Assembly (NCBI GenBank): GCA_000415505.1 | Contig: KE354144.1 | Coordinates: 1-33,675 of the forward strand | Reading direction: 5' to 3' | Origin: Streptomyces afghaniensis 772 | GTDB lineage: Bacteria > Actinomycetota > Actinomycetes > Streptomycetales > Streptomycetaceae | DNA: 33,675 bases | In this document: positions 1 to 7,356 of the stretch, one piece after another | How the letters are laid out: every line of letters starts with the position of its first letter | Numbering within the stretch: the first letter of the stretch is position 1 | The notes under the pieces: model-generated | The model's database searches: none | What the model was told of the DNA's origin: nothing | The model's input: only the letters and a program-made list of their open reading frames with translations | Position numbers and translations under genes: made by a program

Positions 1-2
1 GA

Positions 3-2480
3 CGAGTGGAGTACGACGAGGACAAGGTCGACGAGCACAACAAGCTGCGCGATGACATCACCGCGACGGTCGCGGCGTTCTGGGCGGCGGAGCGGACCTG
101 CCACAACAAGATCACCGCTCTGTGGGGCGGGACGCAGATGGTGGCCGGGGACGGTTCGCAGAAGAAGAACCAGTACGGCTTCAACGCCGATGACATGAAG
201 GACGCCAAACTCCCCTGGGGTGACCCGGTGGAGGAGAAGCACCACTGGTACGAGGTCGGCCACTGGGTGAAGTCCTTCGTGTGGGACGGGCTGATCGTCG
301 ACGGTGTCTGGGGCACGATCAAGGGCCTGGGCACCCTGGTCGGCTTCGGCGGCTGGGAGGCGATGGGGCAGGCGTGGAAGGGCCTGGCGCAGCTGGCGAC
401 CGGTCTGGCCATCACGGCGATCCCCGGGGCGCAGGCGTGGTTCTGGACGGCGTCGGACAAGGAGATGCCGGGCTGGCTGCGTGATTCGCGCACCGCGATG
501 AAGGAGACCGGCAAGGCACTGGTGGCGTGGGATCAGTGGGGCAAGAACCCCGCCCGCGCCGCCGGAGCGGTCACCTTCAACGTGCTGACCACCGTCTTCA
601 CCGGCGGCGCGGGCGGCGCCGCGGCGGGCGCGGGCAAGGCGGGCGCGGTCGCCAAGGCGTTGTCGGTGGCGGGCAAGGCCGGCCGGGTGATCGACCCGAT
701 GACCTACATCGCCAAGGGCGCGGGTGCGGGCCTGTCGAAGATCGGCGACATCACCAAGGGCCTGAAGGGTGTCGGCAACATCGACATCCCCACGCTCCCC
801 GACGGCTCGGTCCACCTCCCCGACGGCCACCAGCTGGCCCCGAACGGCAACCTCGTCTCGCCCAACGGCACGATCGACACGACACCGGTCCCCCAGGGCA
901 CGACCCCGACGGTTCCCCACGGCACCACCCCGACGGTCCCGCACGGCACCACCCCGACGCTTCCGGCCCACTGGACGACGCAGGGCGCCCAGACACCGTC
1001 GTACGCAGGGATGGCCCAGAGCGTCGACGGAACCGCGCACACGGTGGACAACGCGGCCACTCCGGGGCACTACACCACGCCCCCCACGGCCCCGATCCAC
1101 ACCCCGGGCGGCGCCTTCGACCCGACACCCGCTCCGTCGGCGTACGACCACACCCCGACGGGCGGCTCACCGTACGACCACACGCCGACGACCGGCTCGC
1201 CGTACGGCCACGCTCCGTCCGCGTCCCCGTACGGCCACGCGCCGTCGCCGGGCACGTACGATCACGCACCGGCCCCGTCGGCGTACGACCAGGCGCCTCC
1301 GCCCTCGTCGTACGACCCGACCCCGACCACCGCACCGCACACGGGCGGTCACCCTGGTGCGGGGACCCCGTGGTACAGCCAGACGACGGGCGCCAACCCG
1401 GCGCACGACGTGCCGCCGGCCCCGCACACGGGAGGCCCCGACGTTCCCGGCAGCGGTGCTCACCCCGGTTCCTCGACGCCGTGGTACCACCAGGCCACGA
1501 GCCCGGCGAACGACGTCCCGACCACGCCCCACCCGGGCGGCCACGACGTCCCCGGCACGGGCGGCCACGGCCCGGGCCACGAGATTCCCGGCGCCGGTCA
1601 CGCCGACGACGCCTCACACGGCGCGGGGCACGGGGACGACGCCTCGCACGGCGCCGGGCACGCGGACGACGCGGCGCACGCCGGCGACCACGCGGACATC
1701 GGCCACGATGCGGCGGACGCCGCCGCACACCACGGCACCGACGCCCCGGCCGCTCCGGGCCACCAGGGCGCGGATACGCCGGGGCACGGCGGGGCGGGCG
1801 AGCCGTTCGAGTACAAGCCGACCATGTCGGCCGCGCAGTTCGACGCGCTCAGCGACGCCGAGAAGCACGCGGTGGCCGAGGCGGAACTGGCGCGCGGCAC
1901 GAACCCCGCCCCCAGTGTGAGCAACAAGGCGGGGTTGGAGTACGGAAACGCCTACTGGAATGACTTCCTGGACGACCTGCCCGCGGAGTCGCGGCAGGCG
2001 CTGAAGACGTACAGCGGCGATGCGTACACGCAGATCAACTCCCACTTGCGCTTCGGCGACGAAGTGAGCGACTCGCTTAAGCACACCATCTCCGAGATGG
2101 ACAAGGTCATGGGCGCCCGTCCCGTGCCGGAGGACATCATGGTGGTGCGTGGCACAGGGGTCGGTCACATCAAGGTCGACGGCGCCCCGATCGACTCACC
2201 GCTCGACATGCTCGGTGGGACCTTCGACGACAAGGCGTTCACCTCCACCGCTCTCGGGAAGACGCCGCCGCCTCCGTTCGACCAGAATCCGGTGTGGATG
2301 CACCTGCGGGTTCCGAAGGACACTCCCGCCCTGTGGATCGATCACCTTTCCGACTATCCGGGAGAACGCGAGTTGCTCCTGGCAAAGGGCTCCGAGTACA
2401 AGGTGACGCGCGTGTTCTTCGATGAGGCGCACGGCAAGTGGCATCTTTACGGAGAAGTGCTGCCCAGGCCGAAGCCGTAG
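3..2480 (+). CDS. T7SS polymorphic toxin with C-terminal ADP-ribosyltransferase domain (5' end probably outside window)
   Basis: This is a large secreted-toxin-like protein. The frame is open to the window edge; a GTG at 6 is possible but no ribosome site is visible, so I treat it as 5'-partial. Residues are numbered from that GTG. Residues 1-270 hold Trp-rich and Ala/Gly-rich helical segments typical of actinobacterial T7SS-linked toxins. Residues about 295-600 are a Pro/His/Gly/Asp-rich linker with short repeats. The last 200 residues match the ADPrib_exo_Tox fold: an I-N-x-x-L-R helix, an R-G-T strand with R715, an F-T-S-T motif (T746-T748), and E787-R-E789, the ExE pair of arginine-directed ADP-ribosyltransferases. 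It probably transfers ADP-ribose from NAD to a target-cell protein. The following tandem small genes are candidate immunity genes, and eccD/eccC lie 3.4-6.6 kb downstream. The target is unknown. The domain call is strong; export by this T7SS is inference. Confidence 0.85.
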   Translation, partial: RVEYDEDKVDEHNKLRDDITATVAAFWAAERTCHNKITALWGGTQMVAGDGSQKKNQYGFNADDMKDAKLPWGDPVEEKHHWYEVGHWVKSFVWDGLIVDGVWGTIKGLGTLVGFGGWEAMGQAWKGLAQLATGLAITAIPGAQAWFWTASDKEMPGWLRDSRTAMKETGKALVAWDQWGKNPARAAGAVTFNVLTTVFTGGAGGAAAGAGKAGAVAKALSVAGKAGRVIDPMTYIAKGAGAGLSKIGDITKGLKGVGNIDIPTLPDGSVHLPDGHQLAPNGNLVSPNGTIDTTPVPQGTTPTVPHGTTPTVPHGTTPTLPAHWTTQGAQTPSYAGMAQSVDGTAHTVDNAATPGHYTTPPTAPIHTPGGAFDPTPAPSAYDHTPTGGSPYDHTPTTGSPYGHAPSASPYGHAPSPGTYDHAPAPSAYDQAPPPSSYDPTPTTAPHTGGHPGAGTPWYSQTTGANPAHDVPPAPHTGGPDVPGSGAHPGSSTPWYHQATSPANDVPTTPHPGGHDVPGTGGHGPGHEIPGAGHADDASHGAGHGDDASHGAGHADDAAHAGDHADIGHDAADAAAHHGTDAPAAPGHQGADTPGHGGAGEPFEYKPTMSAAQFDALSDAEKHAVAEAELARGTNPAPSVSNKAGLEYGNAYWNDFLDDLPAESRQALKTYSGDAYTQINSHLRFGDEVSDSLKHTISEMDKVMGARPVPEDIMVVRGTGVGHIKVDGAPIDSPLDMLGGTFDDKAFTSTALGKTPPPPFDQNPVWMHLRVPKDTPALWIDHLSDYPGERELLLAKGSEYKVTRVFFDEAHGKWHLYGEVLPRPKP
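889..966 (+). repeat. Pro/Thr/His octapeptide repeats in toxin linker
   Basis: Three consecutive copies of an 8-residue unit (G-T-T-P-T-x-P-H type) are encoded by near-identical 24-bp units. They form the start of the extended linker between the toxin's N-terminal region and its ADP-ribosyltransferase domain. Confidence 0.7.
1138..1330 (+). repeat. Tyr-Asp/Gly-His-Ala/Thr-Pro repeats in toxin linker
   Basis: At least seven degenerate units of about 8-9 residues centred on Y-[DG]-[HQP]-[TA]-P follow one another. The region is Pro/Ser-rich and predicted to be disordered. Variable repeats here are in keeping with a flexible linker. Confidence 0.65.
1585..1710 (+). repeat. His/Asp/Gly/Ala-rich repeats in toxin linker
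   Basis: Units of the form G-H-x-D-D-A-[SA]-H-[GA]-x repeat at about 24-30 bp spacing, giving a His- and Asp-rich tract ahead of the catalytic domain. The composition could bind divalent metal, but this is only a suggestion. Confidence 0.6.
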
Positions 2481-2521
2481 CCGGATTGAGGATCAGGCAG
2501 AGTTAAGGGACTGTGGACTTC

Positions 2522-2923
2522 ATGAGCAGTGAGCGACCGATCAATCCGCGCTTCGCCGAGGATGTGCACTTCAATCTCGTGGCGCAGGGGCCACCGAAGT
2601 ACCGGACCCGGACGGACAAACCGGTGCGGTACCTGACGGTGGTCGACAAGGAGGGCGGCCAGGTCCTCGGATACGTGTGGGCCGGTGACGAGGACGACGC
2701 CGCCGCATGGGCACCGAGCCAGGCTGCCGGCGGCCGGGCTCTCGCCGAGGGCGGTCACTGGCACGCCAGGCTGCAGGAAGCCAAGGAGCGGGGCCTCTCC
2801 CCGTCGGCGGCTCTCTCGGAGATGCTGTCCAACCCGGAGGGGAACCGAGGACGGGTACTGCCGGGTTCTCTCACCGACGCCCCGAACGCCGATGCGGTCA
2901 AGGCGCTGGCTAAAGGTGAGTAG
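2522..2923 (+). CDS. Candidate immunity protein, copy 1 of a tandem family
   Basis: A 133-residue soluble protein of no family I can name, starting 41 bp after the toxin stop. I chose the ATG at 2522 over the in-frame GTG at 2513 because the purine-rich site at 2505-2510 is 11 bases from the ATG but only 2 from the GTG, and because copy 3 begins with the same residues (MSSERP, then I or V, NPRF). The core resembles the other copies: a P-V-R-Y-[LI]-T-V strand, a V-L-G-Y-[VL]-W-A-G turn, then D-E-D-D-A-A. Position behind an ADP-ribosyltransferase toxin, small acidic character and tandem duplication are typical of immunity genes in polymorphic toxin loci. Function is inferred from context only. 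Confidence 0.6.
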   Translation: MSSERPINPRFAEDVHFNLVAQGPPKYRTRTDKPVRYLTVVDKEGGQVLGYVWAGDEDDAAAWAPSQAAGGRALAEGGHWHARLQEAKERGLSPSAALSEMLSNPEGNRGRVLPGSLTDAPNADAVKALAKGE

Positions 2924-2929
2924 CAATCG

Positions 2930-3364
2930 GTGAGTGAAGGCATGCCCGAGGCGCCGGTGCTTGCCGCTCTCAAGGAGCAGGTGGGCACCATCATGAGCCG
3001 GGAACCGTACGTGCCTCCGCGTATCACCGAATCATTGCAGTGGGAGGAAGCCGACAGCCCACCGCGCTATGCCGGGACCACCGACAATCCGGTGCAGTAA
3101 GCAGCCGTCATGGACCGAGCCGGTACGGCCCTCGGGTACGTGTGGGCGAACGACGAGGACGACGCGGCCGGCTGGGTCGTGCCGCCGGGTCTGTCGGCCA
3201 ACGCCGTCAACGCCGGTGGCAGGTGGGTGCGGGCTCTGCGGGCGGGCAAGGCCCGGCAGCTCGCCCCCACTGTCCTCCTCGCCGAGCTGGCGCGCGGCAC
3301 GAACGACGGTCGGCAGAGTCACGCGGTTCCGGGATCCGGAGCACGGAGAAACGTGGACTCATGA
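2930..3364 (+). pseudogene. Immunity-like copy 2, interrupted by one in-frame stop codon
   Basis: A GTG at 2930 opens a frame that runs 56 codons, meets TAA at 3098-3100, and continues in the same frame to TGA at 3362-3364. Residues before the TAA (P-P-R-Y-x-x-x-T-D-N-P-V) and after it (A-L-G-Y-V-W-A-N-D-E-D-D-A-A-G-W) align without a gap to copies 1 and 3. The TAA stands where the paralogues have a Tyr codon (TAC or TAT). So the break is a single substitution, not a frameshift. The 3' end overlaps the ATG of copy 3 by 4 bases. An internal ATG at 3110 could give an 84-residue C-terminal fragment. It could be a true decaying copy, a source of two fragments, or a base-calling error. Confidence 0.75.
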
Positions 3365-3762
3365 GCAGTGAACGACCGGTCAACCCGCGCTTCGCCGAGG
3401 ACATGCACCTCAACTTCGTCTCGGGTCCGCCGCGCTACCGGAACCACACCGACAAGCCGGTGCGGTATATCACCGTGGCCGACAAGGAGAACGGTGCAGT
3501 GCTCGGTTACCTGTGGGCCGGTGACGAGGACGACGCCGCTGGATGGGAACCGCGGCAGGCCGGCGGCCCTCATGCGGTGAACGAGGGTGGCTTCAGGATC
3601 CGTCGGCTGCGCAGTGCCAAGGAGCGGGGGCTTCTTCCGTCTCAGGCCCTCGCCGAGTTGCTGGCTGACCCGGAGCCCGCAGGCAAGGGCCGTGGTCTCG
3701 CGGACTCTCTCACCGACGCCCCGAACGCCGCCGCCGTCGAAGCCCTGGCGCAGAGCGAGTGA
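3361..3762 (+). CDS. Candidate immunity protein, copy 3 of the tandem family
   Basis: A 133-residue protein, the same length as copy 1 and clearly its paralogue over the whole length. The start is the ATG at 3361, with GGAG at 3345-3348 upstream; the open frame extends farther upstream but only through the antisense-like body of copy 2. The ATG overlaps the stop of copy 2 (ATGA), suggesting translational coupling in a single transcript from the toxin onward. Conserved features are the P-V-R-Y-I-T-V strand, the L-G-Y-L-W-A-G turn followed by acidic residues, and the C-terminal L-T-D-A-P-N-A-x-A-V-x-A-L-A tail. No signal peptide, membrane segment or enzyme motif is visible. The role as immunity protein is inferred. 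Confidence 0.6.
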   Translation: MSSERPVNPRFAEDMHLNFVSGPPRYRNHTDKPVRYITVADKENGAVLGYLWAGDEDDAAGWEPRQAGGPHAVNEGGFRIRRLRSAKERGLLPSQALAELLADPEPAGKGRGLADSLTDAPNAAAVEALAQSE

Positions 3763-3772
3763 AGACAACAGC

Positions 3773-4969
3773 ATGACCAACCCCGTGCACTACATCACCG
3801 TCACCGCCCCCGACGGCGAGGTGATCGGATACGCCTGGGCAGCCGTGGACGCCGACGACGTCGAGTGGATCAACCGGCGGGCGAGCAGCAGCAGTGCCTA
3901 CGACGCGGGGACGGAGTGGTACGGCCGGATCCGGGAGGCTCGCGAGCGTGGGCTCACGCCCCTCGGTGTGCTCAACCTGCTCAGCCACGAACCCGGCGTC
4001 GGACCCGTCACCGAAGCCGCCGGCGCCGACGCCGTCGAGGAACTCGCCCGCGTCGTCACCCCGGCCGACGACCAGCGCCTCCTCGCCCAGCTCGACCGCG
4101 ACGACGCCGAGGCGTGGCGGGAACTGGGCGAGGCCTTCGACGCGCTCACGGACGAGGACCGGGACGTGGAGTGGGGCGGTGGGCGGAAGTCGCCGAGCGG
4201 TGCCATCCATGTGCCGTTCCCCATGTACAGCGAGGGCGTGTACCGGGCCGTGCATGCCCTGCAGGGGGTCGGAGCCGTCACGTCCGAGCACCGGTGGATG
4301 GACAACCCCATGCCCACGCTCCCCCCGGAGGGCGGGCTGCGGCCCGCCGACGCCGTGCGGGCCGCCACCGCCGTGGTGCGCGGCGAGAAGTTCTGCGACG
4401 GGACCATCGACGAGGCCCTCAAGAGCGGCCTGCTGGACGCCGTCGTCGCATCGCTCCGCGCCTGGTACGCCGACCCCGCCGCCGCGCAGCCCGCACCCCC
4501 GGCCGTAGCCCGTCCCGAGGGCCCCGAGCCCCGCCGTCTTCCGGAACAGGACCTTCCGGAACCCCCGGATCCGTCCCTCCCCATGTGCAGGTTCTGCGGA
4601 GGCTCTCCCGCCGCGGACGTCGCGTTCCGCGCGCACCGCGGCCTCGTCGTCCTCATGGGATTCCGGAAGACGGACGGTCCGATGTGCATGACCTGCGGGC
4701 TGGCCGTGTACCGCGCGCTGACCACCCACACGCTCGCCTGGGGCTGGTGGAGCCCCCTGTCCCTCTTCGTCTTCGCGCCGTTGACGCTGGTCCGCAACGT
4801 CCTGGCCGTGCGCAGGGTGAAGCAACTCCCCGCGCCGGGGCCGGGCATGCTCGGCCCGCGCTACGACCCCGGCGTCCCCGTGCGGCGACGGCCCCGGGCG
4901 TACATCGCGCTCATCCCCGCACTGTGGGTGCTCTTCATGATCGTGACAGGGCTGTCGGGCGGTGTGTGA
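3773..4969 (+). CDS. Immunity-like domain fused to DUF6508-like domain, zinc-ribbon-like motif and membrane segments (copy 4)
   Basis: A 398-residue mosaic protein. The start is the ATG at 3773, 10 bases after the stop of copy 3; the longer upstream frame only shadows that gene. Residues 1-95 resemble copies 1-3 (V-H-Y-I-T-V, V-I-G-Y-A-W-A, then Asp-rich, and an E-R-G-L-[TS]-P helix). Residues about 100-235 resemble DUF6508: a G-A-I-H-V-P-F-P-M-Y-S segment, and V-R-G-E-K-F-C-D-G followed by a short helix. Residues 240-270 are a Pro-rich linker. C272-x2-C275 and C305-x2-C308 look like a zinc ribbon. Hydrophobic segments near residues 318-340 and 378-396 probably anchor it, so it may act at the membrane. 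It may shield the membrane or sense a toxin; no activity can be assigned. Confidence 0.7.
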   Translation: MTNPVHYITVTAPDGEVIGYAWAAVDADDVEWINRRASSSSAYDAGTEWYGRIREARERGLTPLGVLNLLSHEPGVGPVTEAAGADAVEELARVVTPADDQRLLAQLDRDDAEAWRELGEAFDALTDEDRDVEWGGGRKSPSGAIHVPFPMYSEGVYRAVHALQGVGAVTSEHRWMDNPMPTLPPEGGLRPADAVRAATAVVRGEKFCDGTIDEALKSGLLDAVVASLRAWYADPAAAQPAPPAVARPEGPEPRRLPEQDLPEPPDPSLPMCRFCGGSPAADVAFRAHRGLVVLMGFRKTDGPMCMTCGLAVYRALTTHTLAWGWWSPLSLFVFAPLTLVRNVLAVRRVKQLPAPGPGMLGPRYDPGVPVRRRPRAYIALIPALWVLFMIVTGLSGGV

Positions 4970-4995
4970 AGACGCGTGGGGGAGCCGCACCCCGG

Positions 4996-5026
4996 TTGTA
5001 CGCGTGGCGCGTCCGTGTCTTATGTT
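4996..5026 (+). promoter_or_regulatory. Candidate promoter of the HD-domain gene
   Basis: TTGTAC at 4996-5001 and TATGTT at 5021-5026 are separated by 19 bp. They lie in the gap between copy 4 and the HD gene, whose AGGGGG ribosome site follows at 5041. The spacing is long, so this is a weak call. Confidence 0.3.
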
Positions 5027-5051
5027 GCGGAAGCGAAGCTAGGGGGATCGC

Positions 5052-5506
5052 ATGCCGCAGGAGATGAGTCTCGCCGAGGTCGAGGCCGTCGCTCGCACCG
5101 CGCACGCCGGGCAGACGGACAAGGCCGGGCGGCCGTACGCCGAGCATCTGTCGGCCGTCGCCGACGGCGTGCGCGCCCGGGGCGGGAACGACGAACTGGT
5201 GGCCGCCGCCTGGCTGCACGACGCGCTGGAGGACGGCGTCCTCAGCGAGGAGTGGCTCGACGCGGCCGCCCTCACGCAGCAGACCAAGGACGTCGTACGG
5301 GCCATGACCAGGCGGCCGGACGAGGAGCCGGAGGCGTACGCACACCGGATCCTGGCCACCCCGGGCGCCCGGCTGGTCAAGGCGGCCGACCTCGCGCACA
5401 ACGCCGACCCCACCGCCTCGCCGCACTCGACGAGCACACCGCCCGGCGGCTCACGCGGAAGTACGCCGCCCTGCGGAAGCACCTGGGCCTGGCCCCGGGC
5501 GACTGA
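5052..5506 (+). CDS. HD-domain metal-dependent phosphohydrolase, RelA/SpoT-hydrolase-like (frameshifted)
   Basis: ATG at 5052 with AGGGGG six bases upstream. The first frame encodes H32, H56-D57 in a W-L-H-D motif and D113 in a L-V-K-A-A-D-L-A-H-N motif: the H...HD...D metal site of HD proteins, arranged as in SpoT/MESH1-type (p)ppGpp hydrolases. After N-A-D-P (about 5410) the frame loses homology, and the neighbouring frame continues with an R-L-A-A-L-D-E-H helix and ends at 5506 (G-L-A-P-G-D). Adding one C at about 5412 restores a 151-residue protein of normal family size. All metal ligands precede the break. Substrate is unknown: a nucleotide alarmone is possible but unproven. As the sequence stands, the first frame would run on to 5924. 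Confidence 0.7.
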
Positions 5507-5536
5507 CCACGCATCAACAAGGCACGGGACGACTGA

Positions 5537-5848
5537 ATGGCACGGGACTACGACAGCCAGCTGCTGGAGTCGGTGGCGGTGCGCCGGCGCCGGATGCGCG
5601 ACGCGCTGCTGTTCGGCACGCAGCGCGCGCGGCGGACGGCGGACGAGCGGTTCGGCAAGGTCTTCGCGGGCATCGCGATCGCCGCCGTACTGTGCGCCGG
5701 CTGCATCGGCTGGTCCTTCCTCCAGGCCACGCTGGCGAAGCAGAAGGCCGAGGAGAAGAAGCAGCAACAGCAGCAGGAGCAGCTGTACAACCCGACGCCC
5801 GGCGCCTCCGCGAGCGGTGCCGGCGGCAAGGGTGCGGAGAAACAGTGA
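5537..5848 (+). CDS. Small single-pass membrane protein upstream of eccD
   Basis: A 103-residue protein starting 30 bp after the HD gene. The N-terminal 41 residues are Arg-rich and cytosolic by the positive-inside rule. One hydrophobic helix spans about residues 42-65. A Lys/Gln-rich tail with a run of Gln follows, and then a short Gly/Ala/Ser-rich end. No signal cleavage site or enzyme motif is seen. It sits directly before eccD, so an accessory role at the T7SS membrane complex is plausible. No ribosome site stands out: the bases before ATG are purine-poor, and translation may be coupled to the gene upstream. I do not recognise a named family. Confidence 0.65.
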   Translation: MARDYDSQLLESVAVRRRRMRDALLFGTQRARRTADERFGKVFAGIAIAAVLCAGCIGWSFLQATLAKQKAEEKKQQQQQEQLYNPTPGASASGAGGKGAEKQ

Positions 5849-5911
5849 ACGGGGCGTGCACGGCCGGAGCGAGCGGATCGCAGCGCGGCCGTGGCGGAAA
5901 AAACGCGATGA

Positions 5912-5917
5912 TAGGTT
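5912..5917 (+). promoter_or_regulatory. Candidate -10 element for leaderless eccD
   Basis: TAGGTT sits 8 bases before the GTG at 5925, the spacing expected if the transcript starts at or next to the start codon. No clear -35 element is present. Confidence 0.3.
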
Positions 5918-5924
5918 CCGGTGA

Positions 5925-7280
5925 GTGGTGAGCGCAGCAACGATGTCTCGGACCCAGCTGAGCCGGGTCACTCTGATCGGCGAGCGACGACGAGCCGACC
6001 TGGTCCTGCCGTCGGACACACCGATCGGCCAACTGCTCCCGGACATACTCCAGTTGCTGGACGACCGGGCCGCCACCCGGCCGACCACCCGGCAGCTGAT
6101 CACGTCCGACGGATCGGCGCTGCCCCATGACGCGACGCTGGCGTCGGCCGAGGTGCCCGACGGCGCCGTGCTCCGCCTCGTCCGGGCCCATGCCGCACCG
6201 CCGGCGCCGGTCGTGCACGACGTCACCGACCAGGTCGCGGACGACCTCGACCTGAGGACCTGGCGCTGGCGCCCGGCCGCCCGCCGCATCAGCGCCGGCG
6301 TGGCCACCGTGGTGTTCGCCGTGGCCGCGGCCGTCCTGGCCCGGCAGGAGTTCTCGCTGGAGTCCGTCACCACCGGGCTCGCGGTCGTCACCGCCCTGTT
6401 CCTGATCGCCGGCGCGGCCATCGCCCGGATCGGCCGGGGCAACCAGGGCCTGGCCACCGCGCTGCTGCTCGCCGCCGGCGGGCTCGGCCTGCTGACTGCC
6501 TGGACCGCCGCCGACGCCTACGACTGGGGCGGGACGGCCCGGCTGGCCGGTATCGCCGCCGCACTGGTCGTCACCCTCGTGCTGCTGGCCTACTGCTCGC
6601 CGCTCGGCAAGGGCGGGCTGATCGGGGCCGGGGCGATCGTCGTCGTCGCCCTGGTGTGGGAGGCGGTCGCCCTCCTCCAGGACCGGGCGGACCGGATCGG
6701 CGCCGTGATGGCCGTGTTCTCCATCATCCTGCTCGGGCTGCTGCCCCGGTTCGCGCTGATGGCCTCGGGACTCACCGCCCTGGACGACAAGCGCTCCACG
6801 GGGACGTCCGTGAGCCGCCACCAGGTCGCCAACGCCCTCGCCGCCACCCACCGCGGGCTCGCCCTCGCCACCATCGTCACCGCGGCGTCCGCCGCCCTCG
6901 GCGGCTGGATGCTGACCACCGCGAAGGAGCCGACGGTCTGGACGGTGGGCCTCGCCTCGCTCGTGGCCGTCGTCCTGCTGTCCCGGGCGCGGGCCTTCCC
7001 CCTGGTCGCCGAGGTCGTGGCGCTGTTCGCGGCGGCCGCGCTCCTCGTCGTACGGCTCGCGGTGCTGTGGCTGGACCACGCCGGGGGCGCCGGCGCGCTC
7101 GTGCTGCTGGGCGCCGCGGCACTGCTGCCGCTGCTGGCCCTGGGCATCGAGCCGCCCGACCACGTCCGGGTGCGGCTGCGCAGGTTCGCCGACCTGATCG
7201 AGTCCCTCGGCGTGATCGGGCTGTTCCCGCTCGCCATCGGGGCGTTCGGCATCTACGGGCAGTTGCTCAACAAGTTCTGA
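5925..7280 (+). CDS. eccD: Type VII secretion integral membrane protein EccD
   Basis: A 451-residue protein with the EccD layout: an N-terminal ubiquitin-like (YukD) domain over about residues 10-95, an amphipathic linker with a D-x-W-R-W-R-P segment, and then roughly eleven hydrophobic helices to the C-terminus. EccD is the channel-forming polytopic subunit of the actinobacterial T7SS inner-membrane complex with EccB, EccC and EccE. The start is taken as GTG 5925; GTG 5928 and ATG 5943 are alternatives in the same frame, and no Shine-Dalgarno sequence is obvious. It begins 76 bp after the small membrane gene and is followed after 76 bp by the MinD-like ATPase, so it probably belongs to the same unit as eccC. 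Confidence 0.9.
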   Translation: MVSAATMSRTQLSRVTLIGERRRADLVLPSDTPIGQLLPDILQLLDDRAATRPTTRQLITSDGSALPHDATLASAEVPDGAVLRLVRAHAAPPAPVVHDVTDQVADDLDLRTWRWRPAARRISAGVATVVFAVAAAVLARQEFSLESVTTGLAVVTALFLIAGAAIARIGRGNQGLATALLLAAGGLGLLTAWTAADAYDWGGTARLAGIAAALVVTLVLLAYCSPLGKGGLIGAGAIVVVALVWEAVALLQDRADRIGAVMAVFSIILLGLLPRFALMASGLTALDDKRSTGTSVSRHQVANALAATHRGLALATIVTAASAALGGWMLTTAKEPTVWTVGLASLVAVVLLSRARAFPLVAEVVALFAAAALLVVRLAVLWLDHAGGAGALVLLGAAALLPLLALGIEPPDHVRVRLRRFADLIESLGVIGLFPLAIGAFGIYGQLLNKF

Positions 7281-7356
7281 GGCTTCGAAGACCAGACGCC
7301 CACCCTGTCGCTCCCGCGGAACGACACGGCGGGATGCGGCAGGAGAGAAGGGCGAC

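Noticed and set aside
751-1728. Long Arg/Gly-rich minus-strand frame opposite the toxin linker
   Set aside because: It is the antisense of a repeat-rich G+C linker, has no ribosome site and an implausible Arg/Pro composition.
3040-3360. N-terminal extension of immunity-like copy 3
   Set aside because: It reads copy 2 in a wrong frame; copy 1 and copy 3 agree on the ATG start.
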